This document shows, piece after piece, positions 41,661 through 50,276 of a DNA stretch of 64,000 bases (position 1 is the stretch's first letter; each line of letters starts with the position of its first letter). The translations under genes and the position numbers were made by a program. The stretch covers positions 2,480,001-2,544,000 of the forward strand of contig NZ_CP094466.1 in assembly GCF_023347255.1 (NCBI RefSeq). Direction: 5' to 3'. The notes under the pieces are model-generated. The model was not told where the DNA came from and searched no databases. It saw only the letters and a program-made list of their open reading frames with translations. This DNA is from Faecalibacterium sp. I4-3-84. Its GTDB lineage: Bacteria; Bacillota; Clostridia; Oscillospirales; Ruminococcaceae.

Positions 41661-42638
41661 ATGTCGAAAAAAGCAACCACGATTGCCATCGTCAATCAGA
41701 AAGGCGGAACCGGCAAAACCACGACCTGCGAAAATCTGGGCGTAGGGCTTGCACGGGAAGGCAAAAAGATGCTGCTGGTGGATGCCGACCCGCAGGGGTC
41801 GCTTACCATAGTTGCTTCGCTCCTATGGCCAGTTGTGCGCACTGCATGCGGATTCATAGTTGTCCGCTGCGCAGACATTGCCATCAGCATGGGCTGGCAG
41901 CAGCCCGATGAACTGCCTGTTACGCTTTCTGCCCTGATGGCAAAAGCCATGAACGACCAGTGCATCCCGCTCGGTGAAGGCATCCTGCACCATGTGGAAG
42001 GCGTTGACCTGATTCCGGCCAACATCGAACTGGCAGGGCTGGAAGTGGCCCTTGTCAACAGTATGAGCCGGGAAAAGATGCTCAAACAGGTGTTGGACAG
42101 CGCCCGGCGGGAATACGATTATATCCTGCTGGATTGTACGCCGTCTCTGGGAATGCTGACCGTAGTCGCTCCGCTTCTATGGCTAGCGGTACGCACTATG
42201 TGCGAATTTATAATTATCTCCTGCGGAGATACCGCCATCAATGCACTGGCCGCAGCGGATACCACTCTGATTCCGGTGCAGGCGCAGTACCTTTCGGCAA
42301 AGGGACTGGAGCAGCTGCTGCAGACCATTCAGAAAGTGCGCCGGCAAATCAACCCGAAGCTAAAAATCGAGGGTATCCTGATGACCATGACGGACAGCCG
42401 CACCAATTACGGCAGGGAAATCGATGCACTGATTCGGCAGGTGTACGGCAGCAAAATCCGGGTGTTTGAGCAGCCCATTTCGCACTCTGTCCGTGCAGCG
42501 GAAATCAGCGCGGGGGGCAGGAGCATCTTTGCCCATGACCCCAAAGGCAAGGTGGCAGCGGCCTATCAATCTTTGACGAGAGAGGTGCTGGCCGATGCCG
42601 AAAAGCAACGCAAACTTGGCGCTGAAAGGTCTCGATGA
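41661..42638 (+). CDS. ParA/Soj-type partition ATPase with two in-frame insertions
   Basis: A 325-residue ParA. The deviant Walker A is VNQKGGTGKTTTCENL (about residues 11-26), Walker A' is DADPQG, and Walker B is ILLDCTPS. Two related 25-residue insertions interrupt the fold: one after QGSLT (41808-41882), one after SLGMLT (42162-42236). Without them the protein would be about 275 residues, the usual ParA length, and the flanks would read SLT-ISMGW and MLT-INALAAADT as in relatives. Start ATG 41661 follows GGGGGTG. It overlaps the parB remnant. If translated, the insertions sit beside nucleotide-binding loops. Confidence 0.85.
   Translation: MSKKATTIAIVNQKGGTGKTTTCENLGVGLAREGKKMLLVDADPQGSLTIVASLLWPVVRTACGFIVVRCADIAISMGWQQPDELPVTLSALMAKAMNDQCIPLGEGILHHVEGVDLIPANIELAGLEVALVNSMSREKMLKQVLDSARREYDYILLDCTPSLGMLTVVAPLLWLAVRTMCEFIIISCGDTAINALAAADTTLIPVQAQYLSAKGLEQLLQTIQKVRRQINPKLKIEGILMTMTDSRTNYGREIDALIRQVYGSKIRVFEQPISHSVRAAEISAGGRSIFAHDPKGKVAAAYQSLTREVLADAEKQRKLGAERSR
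41808..41882 (+). repeat. 75-bp in-frame insertion element, copy 1 (in parA)
   Basis: Encodes 25 residues from IVASLLWPVVRT to VVRCADIA between Walker A' and ISMGW. About 72% identical (54/75 by hand count) to copy 2. Central hairpin CGCA-N5-TGCG is conserved. The outer arms CTTCGC and GCGCAG pair imperfectly. Confidence 0.8.
42162..42236 (+). repeat. 75-bp in-frame insertion element, copy 2 (in parA)
   Basis: Encodes 25 residues from VVAPLLWLAVRT to IISCGDTA after Walker B. Paired arms are visible: CTCCGC (42169-42174) with GCGGAG (42223-42228), GCGGTA (42186-42191) with TACCGC (42230-42235), and the central CGCA/TGCG (42192-42204). Insertion follows an ACC (Thr) codon, as in copy 1. Confidence 0.8.
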
Positions 42639-43095
42639 GATGTTTTCCACCGAAGAATCCCGGCAGGAGCAAAAACGGGAGCAAGTGCAGCAGATTCCCA
42701 TCGAGGAGCTGTTCCCTTTCAAGGAGCATCCATTCAAGGTGCTGGACGATGAGGCTATGCAGCGTACGGTGGAAAGCGTGGCACAGTACGGCGTACTGGC
42801 TCCGCTGATTGCAAGGCCCCGACCGGAAGGCGGATATGAGATCATCTCCGGCCACCGCCGTCAGCACGCCGCCGAGCTTGCCGGGCTGGACACGCTGCCC
42901 GTTATCGTCCGGGAAATGACGGACGATGCCGCAGTTTTGCTTATGGTGGATTCCAATTTGCAACGTGAACACATCCTGCCCAGTGAGCGGGCTTTTGCGT
43001 ACAAAATGAAGCTGGAAGCCTTAAAAAATCAAGGTGCTAGGTCGGATTTGACTTCCACCCAAATTGGGCGGAAGTTGGAGGCAGCAGATATCTGA
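42595..43095 (+). pseudogene. ParB-type partition protein, C-terminally truncated
   Basis: The 166-residue frame carries the ParB nuclease-like domain: IPIEELFPFKEHPFKVLDDE, GGYEIISGHRRQHAAELAG and VDSNLQREHILPSERAFAYK. At SDLTSTQIGRK (about 43070), where the helix-turn-helix domain should continue, the sequence switches to the YodL-type gene in another frame and stops at 43093-43095. DNA-binding and dimerisation regions are missing. Confidence 0.8.
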
Positions 43096-44321
43096 TCAAC
43101 GAGCAGACGTATCTGCATCTGCGGGAAAATCTCCAAGGTGTCGGGTACGAGGTTTTCGACAAAAGTAGCCCGCTCCCGGTGGAGGAAGGGCAGATTCCAC
43201 GGGAAGCTCTGGGCAACAGTCAGCGGCGCATCGAGACCGCCCGTGCGTACTATCTGGCTGAGCATCAGGATGAACCTGTGGGGAAGATCCAGAATGTTGC
43301 CGTTACCACCTTGGAGAAGTTTCGCTCCGGGGTTCGCAGGCGAAGGAATCTGGCTCCACGTTCTTTGCCGGAAAATGATGTGCGTTTCATCGACCCGCAG
43401 TACAATGAGCTGTTCCGGGTGCCGGACGGCGGTGTTGTGCAGATGACCTACCCGGATGGGCACCAGCGTTCCGAGAAGGTCGAATATCTCGATGACTACC
43501 ACATGAAGATCGGGTCCACGGTGCAGCACATCTGTGAATTTGCAGAGCGCATGGCGCGCAGCCGTGGCATTGTAGAGCCGGAGCCGCTGACGCAGCAGGA
43601 CTGCCGGGCGTGGAATCTGGAATACGACTATTATCTCACTGTGCAGGCGGCAGATAATGGCTCGTGGGAGTATGCGCTCTATCAGGGCGACTGCTGCCTG
43701 TTGGAGCGTGGGAAAATTGATGCGCCCGAACTGAGGATTGAGGAGGTGCGGGACGAGATTCTGTACAGCCACAATCTGCGGAACAAAGACTGCATCCCGC
43801 TCACTCAGGAGGAGTTTACCCAGAAACTTGCAGACCGAAATGAGATACAGTCATACCGTATGAAGCAATTCCAGCAAAGCGGGCACGACTGTTATCTGGT
43901 CATGCAGTTGCAACAGGATGCGGACCCTGCGCTGCGCTTTGCTGCCATGCGCTATCTGAACAAGCAGAACGTTGCTCCGTCCATTGAGAATTATGAGATC
44001 CTGTACCGGGGCAACCTCCCGGAAGGAAAGCGCAGCGTTCCGCAGGCAGAGCTGTTGGAACAACTGTACCAGAAATTCAACTGCGCCCGCCCTCTGGACT
44101 ACCATGGGCACAGCCTGTCGGTCAGCGATGTAATCATGCTGAATCAGGATGGGAAGATTTCAGCGCATTATGTGGACAGCATCGGCTTCAAGGAGTTGCC
44201 GGGTTTTCTGGATAAAAAGCCGGAGCGCACCTCGGTTTTGCAAACTCTTAAAGAAAAGTGCGATGCCCCGGAGTGCAACCCCACCGTCTGCCGGAAAGCG
44301 AGGGATGCCCATGAACTTTGA
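43080..44321 (+). pseudogene. YodL/DUF4316-type conjugative-element protein, N-terminally truncated
   Basis: About 410 residues in one frame beginning near GSRYLINEQTYLHLRENLQ, which is the usual early part of this family (roughly 25 residues are lost). Later blocks are RRRNLAPRSLPENDVRFIDP and the YodL domain DYHGHSLSVSDVIMLNQDG. The function of the family is not known; it is common in Firmicute conjugative elements. There is no start codon at the natural place; a GTG at 43179 is the first plausible one. The 5' end is fused out of frame to parB. Confidence 0.7.
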
Positions 44322-44514
44322 CCACGAAGAACTGATGCTGATGATGCTCTACAATACCGGCACCCGGCAGGGGCTAGTGCGGGAGCTGCGGCTGATGCAG
44401 TGCTACCTGATGCCGGATGAAACTGCTTTGCGGGAACTGTCAGAGCAGGTCATTGAAAAGCTGAAACGGCTGACGGATGCCGAGTTTGCAGGACTGGAAT
44501 TTCCAATGAACTGA
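44311..44514 (+). CDS. Transposon-transfer assisting family protein
   Basis: A 67-residue protein starting MNFDHEELMLMMLYNTGTRQ and ending DAEFAGLEFPMN. Small acidic helical proteins of this pattern sit behind YodL-type genes in conjugative transposons and carry this family name; the assignment is from memory. GAGGG precedes the ATG at 44311, and the gene overlaps the end of the YodL frame by 11 bp. It appears intact. Confidence 0.6.
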   Translation: MNFDHEELMLMMLYNTGTRQGLVRELRLMQCYLMPDETALRELSEQVIEKLKRLTDAEFAGLEFPMN

Positions 44515-44624
44515 TTTTTGCCGCCTGCGGGCGGCGTACATAAGAGCTTTCGCATCCTGCAAAGGTGTGCTATACTGAAGCTGACAGCTTTCAGGTCGCA
44601 GATAAAAGATGAGAGGTGCTTTTT

Positions 44625-45374
44625 ATGGCAGGTTTGAAGGGAAAGGCCGGTATCGTCACCGGCGGCAGCAGCGGAATCGGTTTCCAGATCGCAAATGTGC
44701 TGGCTCAGGCCGGCGCGACAGTTTATGTCATCAGCCGCACCGGCAAGCCCAAAGAGGGTGTAGGCGAAAGTGCACCGGGCGTTGTCCATCTGCAGGGGGA
44801 CATCGGCAATGCAGAAGCTATGAAAACACTGGTGGTGGAGCTGGCCGCAAAGCATAACGACTGTCTGGATTTTCTGGTAAACAACGCAGGCGTCAGCTAT
44901 AAATGCCGGGCCGAGGACTTTCCCATGGAGCAGTTTGACAATATCATGAATGTGAATGTCAAATATCTGTTCCAGATGAGTGTGATTTGCTACCCCTATC
45001 TGAAGAAAAGTGCGGACAAGGGTCGCATCATCAACATCACCAGCATGAGCGCCCATCTGGGCTTCAGCGAGGTGGTGCCGTACTGCGCCAGCAAGGGCGC
45101 TGTGCTGGCGATGACCCGCGCTCTGGCCGTGGAGTGGGCGCAGGACAACATCACCGTCAACAGCATTGCGCCGGGGTGGTTCCGCAGCAAAATGAACGAG
45201 CAGGTAGTGGACGCAGCCCGGGAGCAGAAAATTCTGAACCGGATGCCGCTGCACGCCTACGGTGACACCCGCGACTTGGGTAAGATGGCCGAGTTCCTGG
45301 TGGGCGATGGTGCCGCTTACATCACCGGACAGGATTTTGCCGTGGATGGCGGCGCACTGGCTTTCGGTTATTGA
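44625..45374 (+). CDS. SDR family oxidoreductase
   Basis: A 249-residue classical short-chain dehydrogenase. Features are the nucleotide motif TGGSSGIGFQIA (residues about 9-20), NNAG near residue 86, catalytic Ser in NITSMSAH, and the YCASKG catalytic Tyr/Lys. The C-terminal part has NSIAPGWFRSKM and TGQDFAVDGG. Closest in style to gluconate 5-dehydrogenase/FabG-like enzymes; substrate unknown. GAGAGGTG precedes ATG 44625; an upstream ATG at 44616 is less well placed. It is probably cargo or a chromosomal gene caught between element fragments. Confidence 0.88.
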   Translation: MAGLKGKAGIVTGGSSGIGFQIANVLAQAGATVYVISRTGKPKEGVGESAPGVVHLQGDIGNAEAMKTLVVELAAKHNDCLDFLVNNAGVSYKCRAEDFPMEQFDNIMNVNVKYLFQMSVICYPYLKKSADKGRIINITSMSAHLGFSEVVPYCASKGAVLAMTRALAVEWAQDNITVNSIAPGWFRSKMNEQVVDAAREQKILNRMPLHAYGDTRDLGKMAEFLVGDGAAYITGQDFAVDGGALAFGY

Positions 45375-45460
45375 GAGGAGCTTCTCTGCAATTTTTCGGC
45401 AGCTTCGCTCGTATTCCAGATAAAGGAACCGAATTTCGTTGGCATAACGGAGGAACCATT

Positions 45461-45808
45461 ATGGCAATCTTTGAAAAGACCATCCGAAACAAAAACTTTG
45501 ACAAGCTGCTTCGGAAGCTGGAACAAGAAATCCCGGACAGCAGTTGGTCGGCAGATTTAGAGGCAGGCAGTGATTTCAAAGAGGGCGATGCCCGGTGCAG
45601 TGTCCGTGTATTTGAACGGTACAGCATGATGGGCGGCAACCGCCTGAGTCTGACACTGACCCTGTTCCAGAATGGAGACAGTCCGATCCGGCTGTCTGCC
45701 ATCACCGCAGGAGGCAGTCAAGCGGTGTTCTTCAAGGTGAACACCCTCGGAGAAGAATCTTTTCTGGACGATGTAAAGGACCTGCTGGAAGAAATTTTGG
45801 AGGAGTAA
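45461..45808 (+). CDS. DUF6054-like small protein
   Basis: A 115-residue cytoplasmic protein starting MAIFEKTIRNKNFDKLLRKL, with RCSVRVFERYSMMGGNRLSL and LSAITAGGSQAVFFKV. The pattern resembles, from memory, the DUF6054 family (about 115 residues). GGAGGAACC precedes the ATG. The next gene starts one base after its stop, so they are likely cotranscribed. Confidence 0.6.
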   Translation: MAIFEKTIRNKNFDKLLRKLEQEIPDSSWSADLEAGSDFKEGDARCSVRVFERYSMMGGNRLSLTLTLFQNGDSPIRLSAITAGGSQAVFFKVNTLGEESFLDDVKDLLEEILEE

Positions 45809-45809
45809 A

Positions 45810-46196
45810 ATGTTTTTTGGATGGTTTGACGCTATATTCAGCTTCATTTTCCCAATCCTGTTCCTGCTTTTTATTGGAATGTTTTTCTTTGCTCTAATTT
45901 CAAATCTCCGCACATGGAACAAAAACAACCACTCGCCGCGGCTTACCGTTCCGGCAACAGTGGTAGCAAAGCGCACCGATGTTTCGCATTCCAGCAGTGC
46001 CAATGCCGGAGATATGTCCGGTGCGCACGGATACGACACTAGCACATTTACATCGTACTATGTGACTTTTCAGGTGGAGAGCGGCGACCGGATGGAATTT
46101 GAAGTGGACGGAAGCGATTATGGTCTGCTCGTGCAGGGCGACATCGGAAAGCTGAGTTTTCAGGGCACCCGCTATCTTGGGTTTGAGCGGAGCTAA
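45810..46196 (+). CDS. DUF2500-like membrane protein
   Basis: A 128-residue protein with one N-terminal membrane segment (residues about 7-33) and a beta-rich extracytoplasmic domain (LTVPATVVAKRTDVS, then YYVTFQVESGDRMEFEV, ending GDIGKLSFQGTRYLGFER). This layout matches DUF2500 proteins. No catalytic residue is apparent. Confidence 0.75.
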   Translation: MFFGWFDAIFSFIFPILFLLFIGMFFFALISNLRTWNKNNHSPRLTVPATVVAKRTDVSHSSSANAGDMSGAHGYDTSTFTSYYVTFQVESGDRMEFEVDGSDYGLLVQGDIGKLSFQGTRYLGFERS

Positions 46197-46229
46197 GTGT
46201 TTCTTACATTATATAGTATGGAGTGCTGT

Positions 46230-46952
46230 ATGAACGATTTGTTTATCCAAGGGCTGACCATCGACTGGAACAGAGTTCGCCCATACAATTATGTTCGTCA
46301 GATTCCTGCCATCAGTGGAATCGACACTTTTACATTCCATAAGCCCATTACGTTCTTTGTTGGCGAAAATGGAAGTGGAAAATCTACGCTTCTGGAAGCA
46401 ATCGCTGTTGCTTACGGCTTCAACGCAGAGGGTGGAACGAAGAACTATTCATTTTCCACATACAACTCCCATTCGGAACTATGTGAGGCTATGACGATTT
46501 CCAAGGGGTATCGCAGACCAAAGTTCGGGTATTTTCTCCGAGCAGAGAGTTTCTATAATGTAGCCACCAAGGAAATCGACTATTCCGATGACGATCATCC
46601 CTCCAAAGGCTATCACCAAAAATCACACGGTGAAAGTTTCCTCGCTATTGCGCAGGACTACATGGGTGCAGATGGAGTCTATATTTTTGACGAGCCGGAA
46701 GCCGCTTTATCCCCGCAGCGGCAGCTCACGTTACTGATCAACATTCATCGGTGTGCCCAAGAAGGGGCGCAATTCATTATCGTATCACATTCACCCATTC
46801 TCCTCGGAATGCCTGATGCTGAAATTTTTAGCTTCGACAATGGCACGATTCATCCTTGTCAGTATGAAGATACGGACAGCTACGTTATCACCAAAACATT
46901 TGTAAATAATCGGCAGCATTTTTTGAACCAGCTTCTGAACGAAGAAACGTAA
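46230..46952 (+). CDS. SMC/Rad50-type AAA family ATPase (short)
   Basis: A 240-residue ABC-type ATPase without coiled coil. Walker A FVGENGSGKST is at about residues 41-51, the signature-like region is YHQKSHGESFLA, and Walker B is GVYIFDEPEAALSP with HSP in IIVSHSPILL. Single-domain ATPases of this kind are widespread and related to the ABC_ATPase of defence systems such as retron and PARIS ATPases, but nothing here specifies a role. The start at 46230 has GGAG about 7 nt upstream. It lies 21 bp before a coiled-coil gene. Confidence 0.75.
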   Translation: MNDLFIQGLTIDWNRVRPYNYVRQIPAISGIDTFTFHKPITFFVGENGSGKSTLLEAIAVAYGFNAEGGTKNYSFSTYNSHSELCEAMTISKGYRRPKFGYFLRAESFYNVATKEIDYSDDDHPSKGYHQKSHGESFLAIAQDYMGADGVYIFDEPEAALSPQRQLTLLINIHRCAQEGAQFIIVSHSPILLGMPDAEIFSFDNGTIHPCQYEDTDSYVITKTFVNNRQHFLNQLLNEET

Positions 46953-46973
46953 TGCCGGGAAAGGACATTCCTT

Positions 46974-47909
46974 ATGAGTGATTCTACGTTGAAAGAGCTT
47001 TGGCAGCAGGTCGCAGAAAAGAAGAACTGTGAAGCAAAGCAGAAAGAACTGACCGCCCAGAGAGATACGCTTGCGGACCGCCTGAAAAAGCTGGAAAAAT
47101 CCAAGCTGGCAGAACAGGCTGATGTGGATCGTCTGGAGGGGCACAGCCTTGCCGCATTTTTCTATCAAGTGATTGGAAAAATGGACGAAAAGCTGGACAA
47201 GGAACGGCAGGAAGCCTATGCAGCCCGTGTCAAGTACGATGCTGCTTTCCATGACCTTTCTTCCGTTGATGCCGACTTGGAGCAGATTCAAAATAGACTG
47301 GAACGGCTGTCCGATTGCGAAAGGCAGTATCAAGCTGCTCTTTCCGAAAAAATCAAAAGCATCAAAGTCTCTGCCCACCCTGCCGCACAGCAGATTGTGG
47401 AAAGCGAAAGCCGCATTGCCGCACTGAAAGTCCAAAAGCGGGAGCTGCTGGAAGCCATCAACGCCGGAAAGACCGCCTTGCACACGGTCAATGAAGTTCT
47501 GGAAACGCTGGATAATGCCGAGGGCTGGAGTACATGGGACGTAATGGGCGGCGGTTTGATGGCTGATCTTGCCAAGTATGAGGAACTGGACAATGCACAG
47601 GAGCAGGTGGAACAGCTTCAAGTGGAACTGCGGCGGTTCAAAACTGAGCTTGCCGATGTTGAGATCACCGCAGACCTTCAGGTTGCGGTAGACAGTTTTT
47701 TGAAATTCGCAGATTTCTTCTTTGATGGCCTCTTTGCAGACTGGGCAGTTCTGGATCACATCAATCAGGCGCAGAGCAGAGTGGAAAACACCAAGAGCCA
47801 AATCAAGCGAGTCCTTACACTTCTAAAAAAGATGTGCGAAGATGTTGATGTCCAAATCGCTGATGAAAAGGAGAAGCAGGAGCAGCTTGCAGTGGAAACC
47901 GAGCTGTAA
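46974..47909 (+). CDS. Coiled-coil protein of unknown function
   Basis: A 311-residue, highly charged soluble protein. Predicted coiled coils lie at about residues 8-55, 85-120, 140-170 and 205-235, and again near the C-terminus (IADEKEKQEQL). Hydrophobic breaks occur at SLAAFFYQVIGKMD and WSTWDVMGGGLMADL. No catalytic motif is seen. Its position directly after the AAA ATPase gene suggests the two may act together, but co-regulation is the only evidence. Confidence 0.65.
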   Translation: MSDSTLKELWQQVAEKKNCEAKQKELTAQRDTLADRLKKLEKSKLAEQADVDRLEGHSLAAFFYQVIGKMDEKLDKERQEAYAARVKYDAAFHDLSSVDADLEQIQNRLERLSDCERQYQAALSEKIKSIKVSAHPAAQQIVESESRIAALKVQKRELLEAINAGKTALHTVNEVLETLDNAEGWSTWDVMGGGLMADLAKYEELDNAQEQVEQLQVELRRFKTELADVEITADLQVAVDSFLKFADFFFDGLFADWAVLDHINQAQSRVENTKSQIKRVLTLLKKMCEDVDVQIADEKEKQEQLAVETEL

Positions 47910-47970
47910 GTTTGAAGAGTCCGCTTATGTGATATGATTCGATAAAACCGAATTTGCAGGAGGTGTTTCG

Positions 47971-48300
47971 ATGAAAACAAGAAGGTTTGCTTTATGTCTG
48001 GCAACGGTTTTTCTGGTGGCGATTTATATCAATATTCAGAGAAGCCATACTTTCACCCTTTCAAACGATGAAGGCACCATAAAGACAGAACAAATACAGC
48101 CACTTTGGGGAACTGTAAAAGTGAGCGGTGATTGTGATACTGAGGTGGTCTTTACCGATGTAGAGACTGGAGAAAAATACAGAATCGGATATATTACACA
48201 GGGCGTAACGGAAAGAATCAAACTCGAAAGAGGCAAATGGTATAAGGTGGCGGGCGGAGGCAACCTTACACTGAATCCGGTAAACATTCGAGTCGAATAA
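47971..48300 (+). CDS. Small secreted or membrane-anchored protein
   Basis: A 109-residue protein with an N-terminal signal/anchor (MKTRRFALCLATVFLVAIYI) and a beta-rich domain (WGTVKVSGDCDTEVVFTDVE). No family recognised. AGGAGGTG gives an excellent ribosome binding site before the ATG. Low local GC relative to neighbours suggests a different origin. Confidence 0.6.
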   Translation: MKTRRFALCLATVFLVAIYINIQRSHTFTLSNDEGTIKTEQIQPLWGTVKVSGDCDTEVVFTDVETGEKYRIGYITQGVTERIKLERGKWYKVAGGGNLTLNPVNIRVE

Positions 48301-48311
48301 ATGTAAGTTCC

Positions 48312-50213
48312 TTGCGGGCAGCTATGAAAGCTGAAGCTGAGAAGAGAGTTTTGAATATCCACAATTATTTCTTTGCGAAAGCCATCGACCAGGTGCGGCC
48401 CGGCGGCATTGTGGCATTTGTCACCAGCCGCTATACGCTGGACAGTAAGGATTCTGCTGCCCGGAAGCATATTGCGGAGCGTGCGGATCTGTTGGGAGCA
48501 ATCCGCCTGCCAAACAACGCATTCCGCGCCAATGCGGGCACTGATGTTGTCAGTGACATCATCTTTTTGCAGAAACGCGACCGGCCCATGGATCATGAAC
48601 CTGCATGGGTGCAGCTGGGAAAGACGGCAGATGGCATCGCCATCAACAGCTACTTTGCGGACCACCCGGAGATGATTCTGGGCAAATTGACCACTGAAAA
48701 CACACAGTATGGCAAAGAAGAAGCTACGGTCGTCCCGATAGAAGGTGCAAATCTGGCAGACCAGCTCCGTGAGGCTGTACAGCAGTTGGAAGGGCAGTAT
48801 CTGGAAGCTGCTGCGGAGGTGCCGGACATTGCAGAGACGGAAGCGGAGCGCAGGACCCTGCCTGCAGACCCCGATGTGAAGAACTTCAGTTATACCGTGG
48901 TGGAAGGAGATGCACAAAACCCGGATAAAACGGAGCAGGGGCAGCTTGTAAGCAGTTATAAATGCAGCCCCTTGACTGTAGATGAAGAATTTATGCTGTC
49001 CAAGCGGCAGTACGAACTTGTTACAGGACGCAGACAGAAAAATGACGTGATTGCATATCAGATTCGGCAGTCCTTCAAACCCGGAGAAATCACCGCTGAA
49101 GAAGCCAACAAAGTAGGTTATGAGTTGGCGATGAGCTTTACAAAAGGCAAGTATGCTTTTCTGGTTGCTACGCACACCGACCGGGAGCATATTCACAATC
49201 ACATTATCTATAACTCTACGGCTCTGGACTGCAGCCGTAAATTCCGGGACTTTTTGCTGTCGGGGTTGGCCGTGCAGCGGCTGAGTGACCTGATTTGCCT
49301 GGAACACAGCCTGTCTGTGATTGAAATAAAGCCCTACCGGGAGCGGCAGAAGCGTGTACTTTACCCGCCAAAAGAAAGCAACCGCGATCAATTGTGCGGT
49401 GTGATTGACAGCATCCTTGCGGACAAGCCGGGCAGTTACGAAGAATTTTTGAAAAAACTGGAACAGCAGGGATATGAGGTCAAGCGCGGAAAAATCACAT
49501 CGGTGAAAGGTGTACGGCAAAAACGATTCACCCGGTTTCGGACTTTGGGGGCGGGATACAGTGAGGAAGAATTAAAAGCGGTCCTCGCCGGAGAAGCAGA
49601 GCACTGCCCGCGAAAAAAACATCCGGTGCAGGAACAGAAATTTCAGATGTTGGTGGATATTCAGGCAAAATTGGCTGAAGGAAAGGGAGACGGCTATGCG
49701 CGTTGGGCGAAGCGGTACAACCTGAAGGAGATGTCCAAGACGATGATTTTTCTGCAGGAAAACAAAATCGGGAGCATGGATGAAATGGAAGAACAGGTAC
49801 GTGCTGCAACGATGCGCTATCACGAACTGGGCGACTCCATCAAAGCTGCGGAAGCGCGGATGGCAGAAATTGCGGTAATGAAAACGCACATTATCAACTA
49901 TGCCAAAACAAGGTCCATCTATGAGGCCTATCGGAAAGCAGGATACAGCAAGCGATTCTTGGAAGCAAATCGGGAAAGCATTGCGTTGCACAAGGCAGCC
50001 AAAGCGGCTTTCGATGAGGCTGGGCTGAAAAAACTTCCGAAGGTAAAAGAACTGAGCATCGAATATGTTGAGCTTCTGAAAAAGAAAAAAGCAGAATATC
50101 CGAGCTATCGGAAAGCACGAGAGAGAATGCAGGAACTGATGAAGGCGCAGAAAAACGTAGAAATGTTTTTTGCAGACAACAGGAGCGAACAGGAACAGCA
50201 GCAGACCCGATAA
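48312..50213 (+). CDS. Chimera: N6-methyltransferase tail fused in frame to MOB-P relaxase
   Basis: A 633-residue open frame. Residues about 12-198 (NIHNYFFAKAIDQVRPGGIV, LLGAIRLPNNAFRANAGTDV, ADPDVKNFSYTVVEGD) match the C-terminal part of the N6-adenine methylase region in large conjugative-element helicase/methylase proteins. From residue about 201 (AQNPDKTEQGQLVSSYKC) the sequence is a MobA/VirD2-type relaxase with the metal motif HTDREHIHNH (His288, 293, 295, 297). The relaxase N-terminus, including the Tyr normally a few residues before NPDKT, is lost. TTG 48312 is the only start, without a convincing ribosome binding site. Confidence 0.8.
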   Translation: MRAAMKAEAEKRVLNIHNYFFAKAIDQVRPGGIVAFVTSRYTLDSKDSAARKHIAERADLLGAIRLPNNAFRANAGTDVVSDIIFLQKRDRPMDHEPAWVQLGKTADGIAINSYFADHPEMILGKLTTENTQYGKEEATVVPIEGANLADQLREAVQQLEGQYLEAAAEVPDIAETEAERRTLPADPDVKNFSYTVVEGDAQNPDKTEQGQLVSSYKCSPLTVDEEFMLSKRQYELVTGRRQKNDVIAYQIRQSFKPGEITAEEANKVGYELAMSFTKGKYAFLVATHTDREHIHNHIIYNSTALDCSRKFRDFLLSGLAVQRLSDLICLEHSLSVIEIKPYRERQKRVLYPPKESNRDQLCGVIDSILADKPGSYEEFLKKLEQQGYEVKRGKITSVKGVRQKRFTRFRTLGAGYSEEELKAVLAGEAEHCPRKKHPVQEQKFQMLVDIQAKLAEGKGDGYARWAKRYNLKEMSKTMIFLQENKIGSMDEMEEQVRAATMRYHELGDSIKAAEARMAEIAVMKTHIINYAKTRSIYEAYRKAGYSKRFLEANRESIALHKAAKAAFDEAGLKKLPKVKELSIEYVELLKKKKAEYPSYRKARERMQELMKAQKNVEMFFADNRSEQEQQQTR

Positions 50214-50221
50214 AACGAAAG

Positions 50222-50276
50222 TCACCGAGAATTCGATCCCAATCCGTTTTGGGAAAGAATCCTCGGTGGCTTTTTT
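50222..50276 (+). terminator. Terminator after the relaxase frame
   Basis: CACCGAG near 50223 pairs with CTCGGTG near 50262, enclosing a second small hairpin (CCCAA/TTGGG), followed by GCTTTTTTAG. Confidence 0.75.

Noticed and set aside
41808-42236. Inteins or group I/II introns in parA
   Set aside because: The insertions are only 75 bp, lack splicing or intron core motifs, and have no Cys/Ser-HN junctions; they fit short palindromic elements better.
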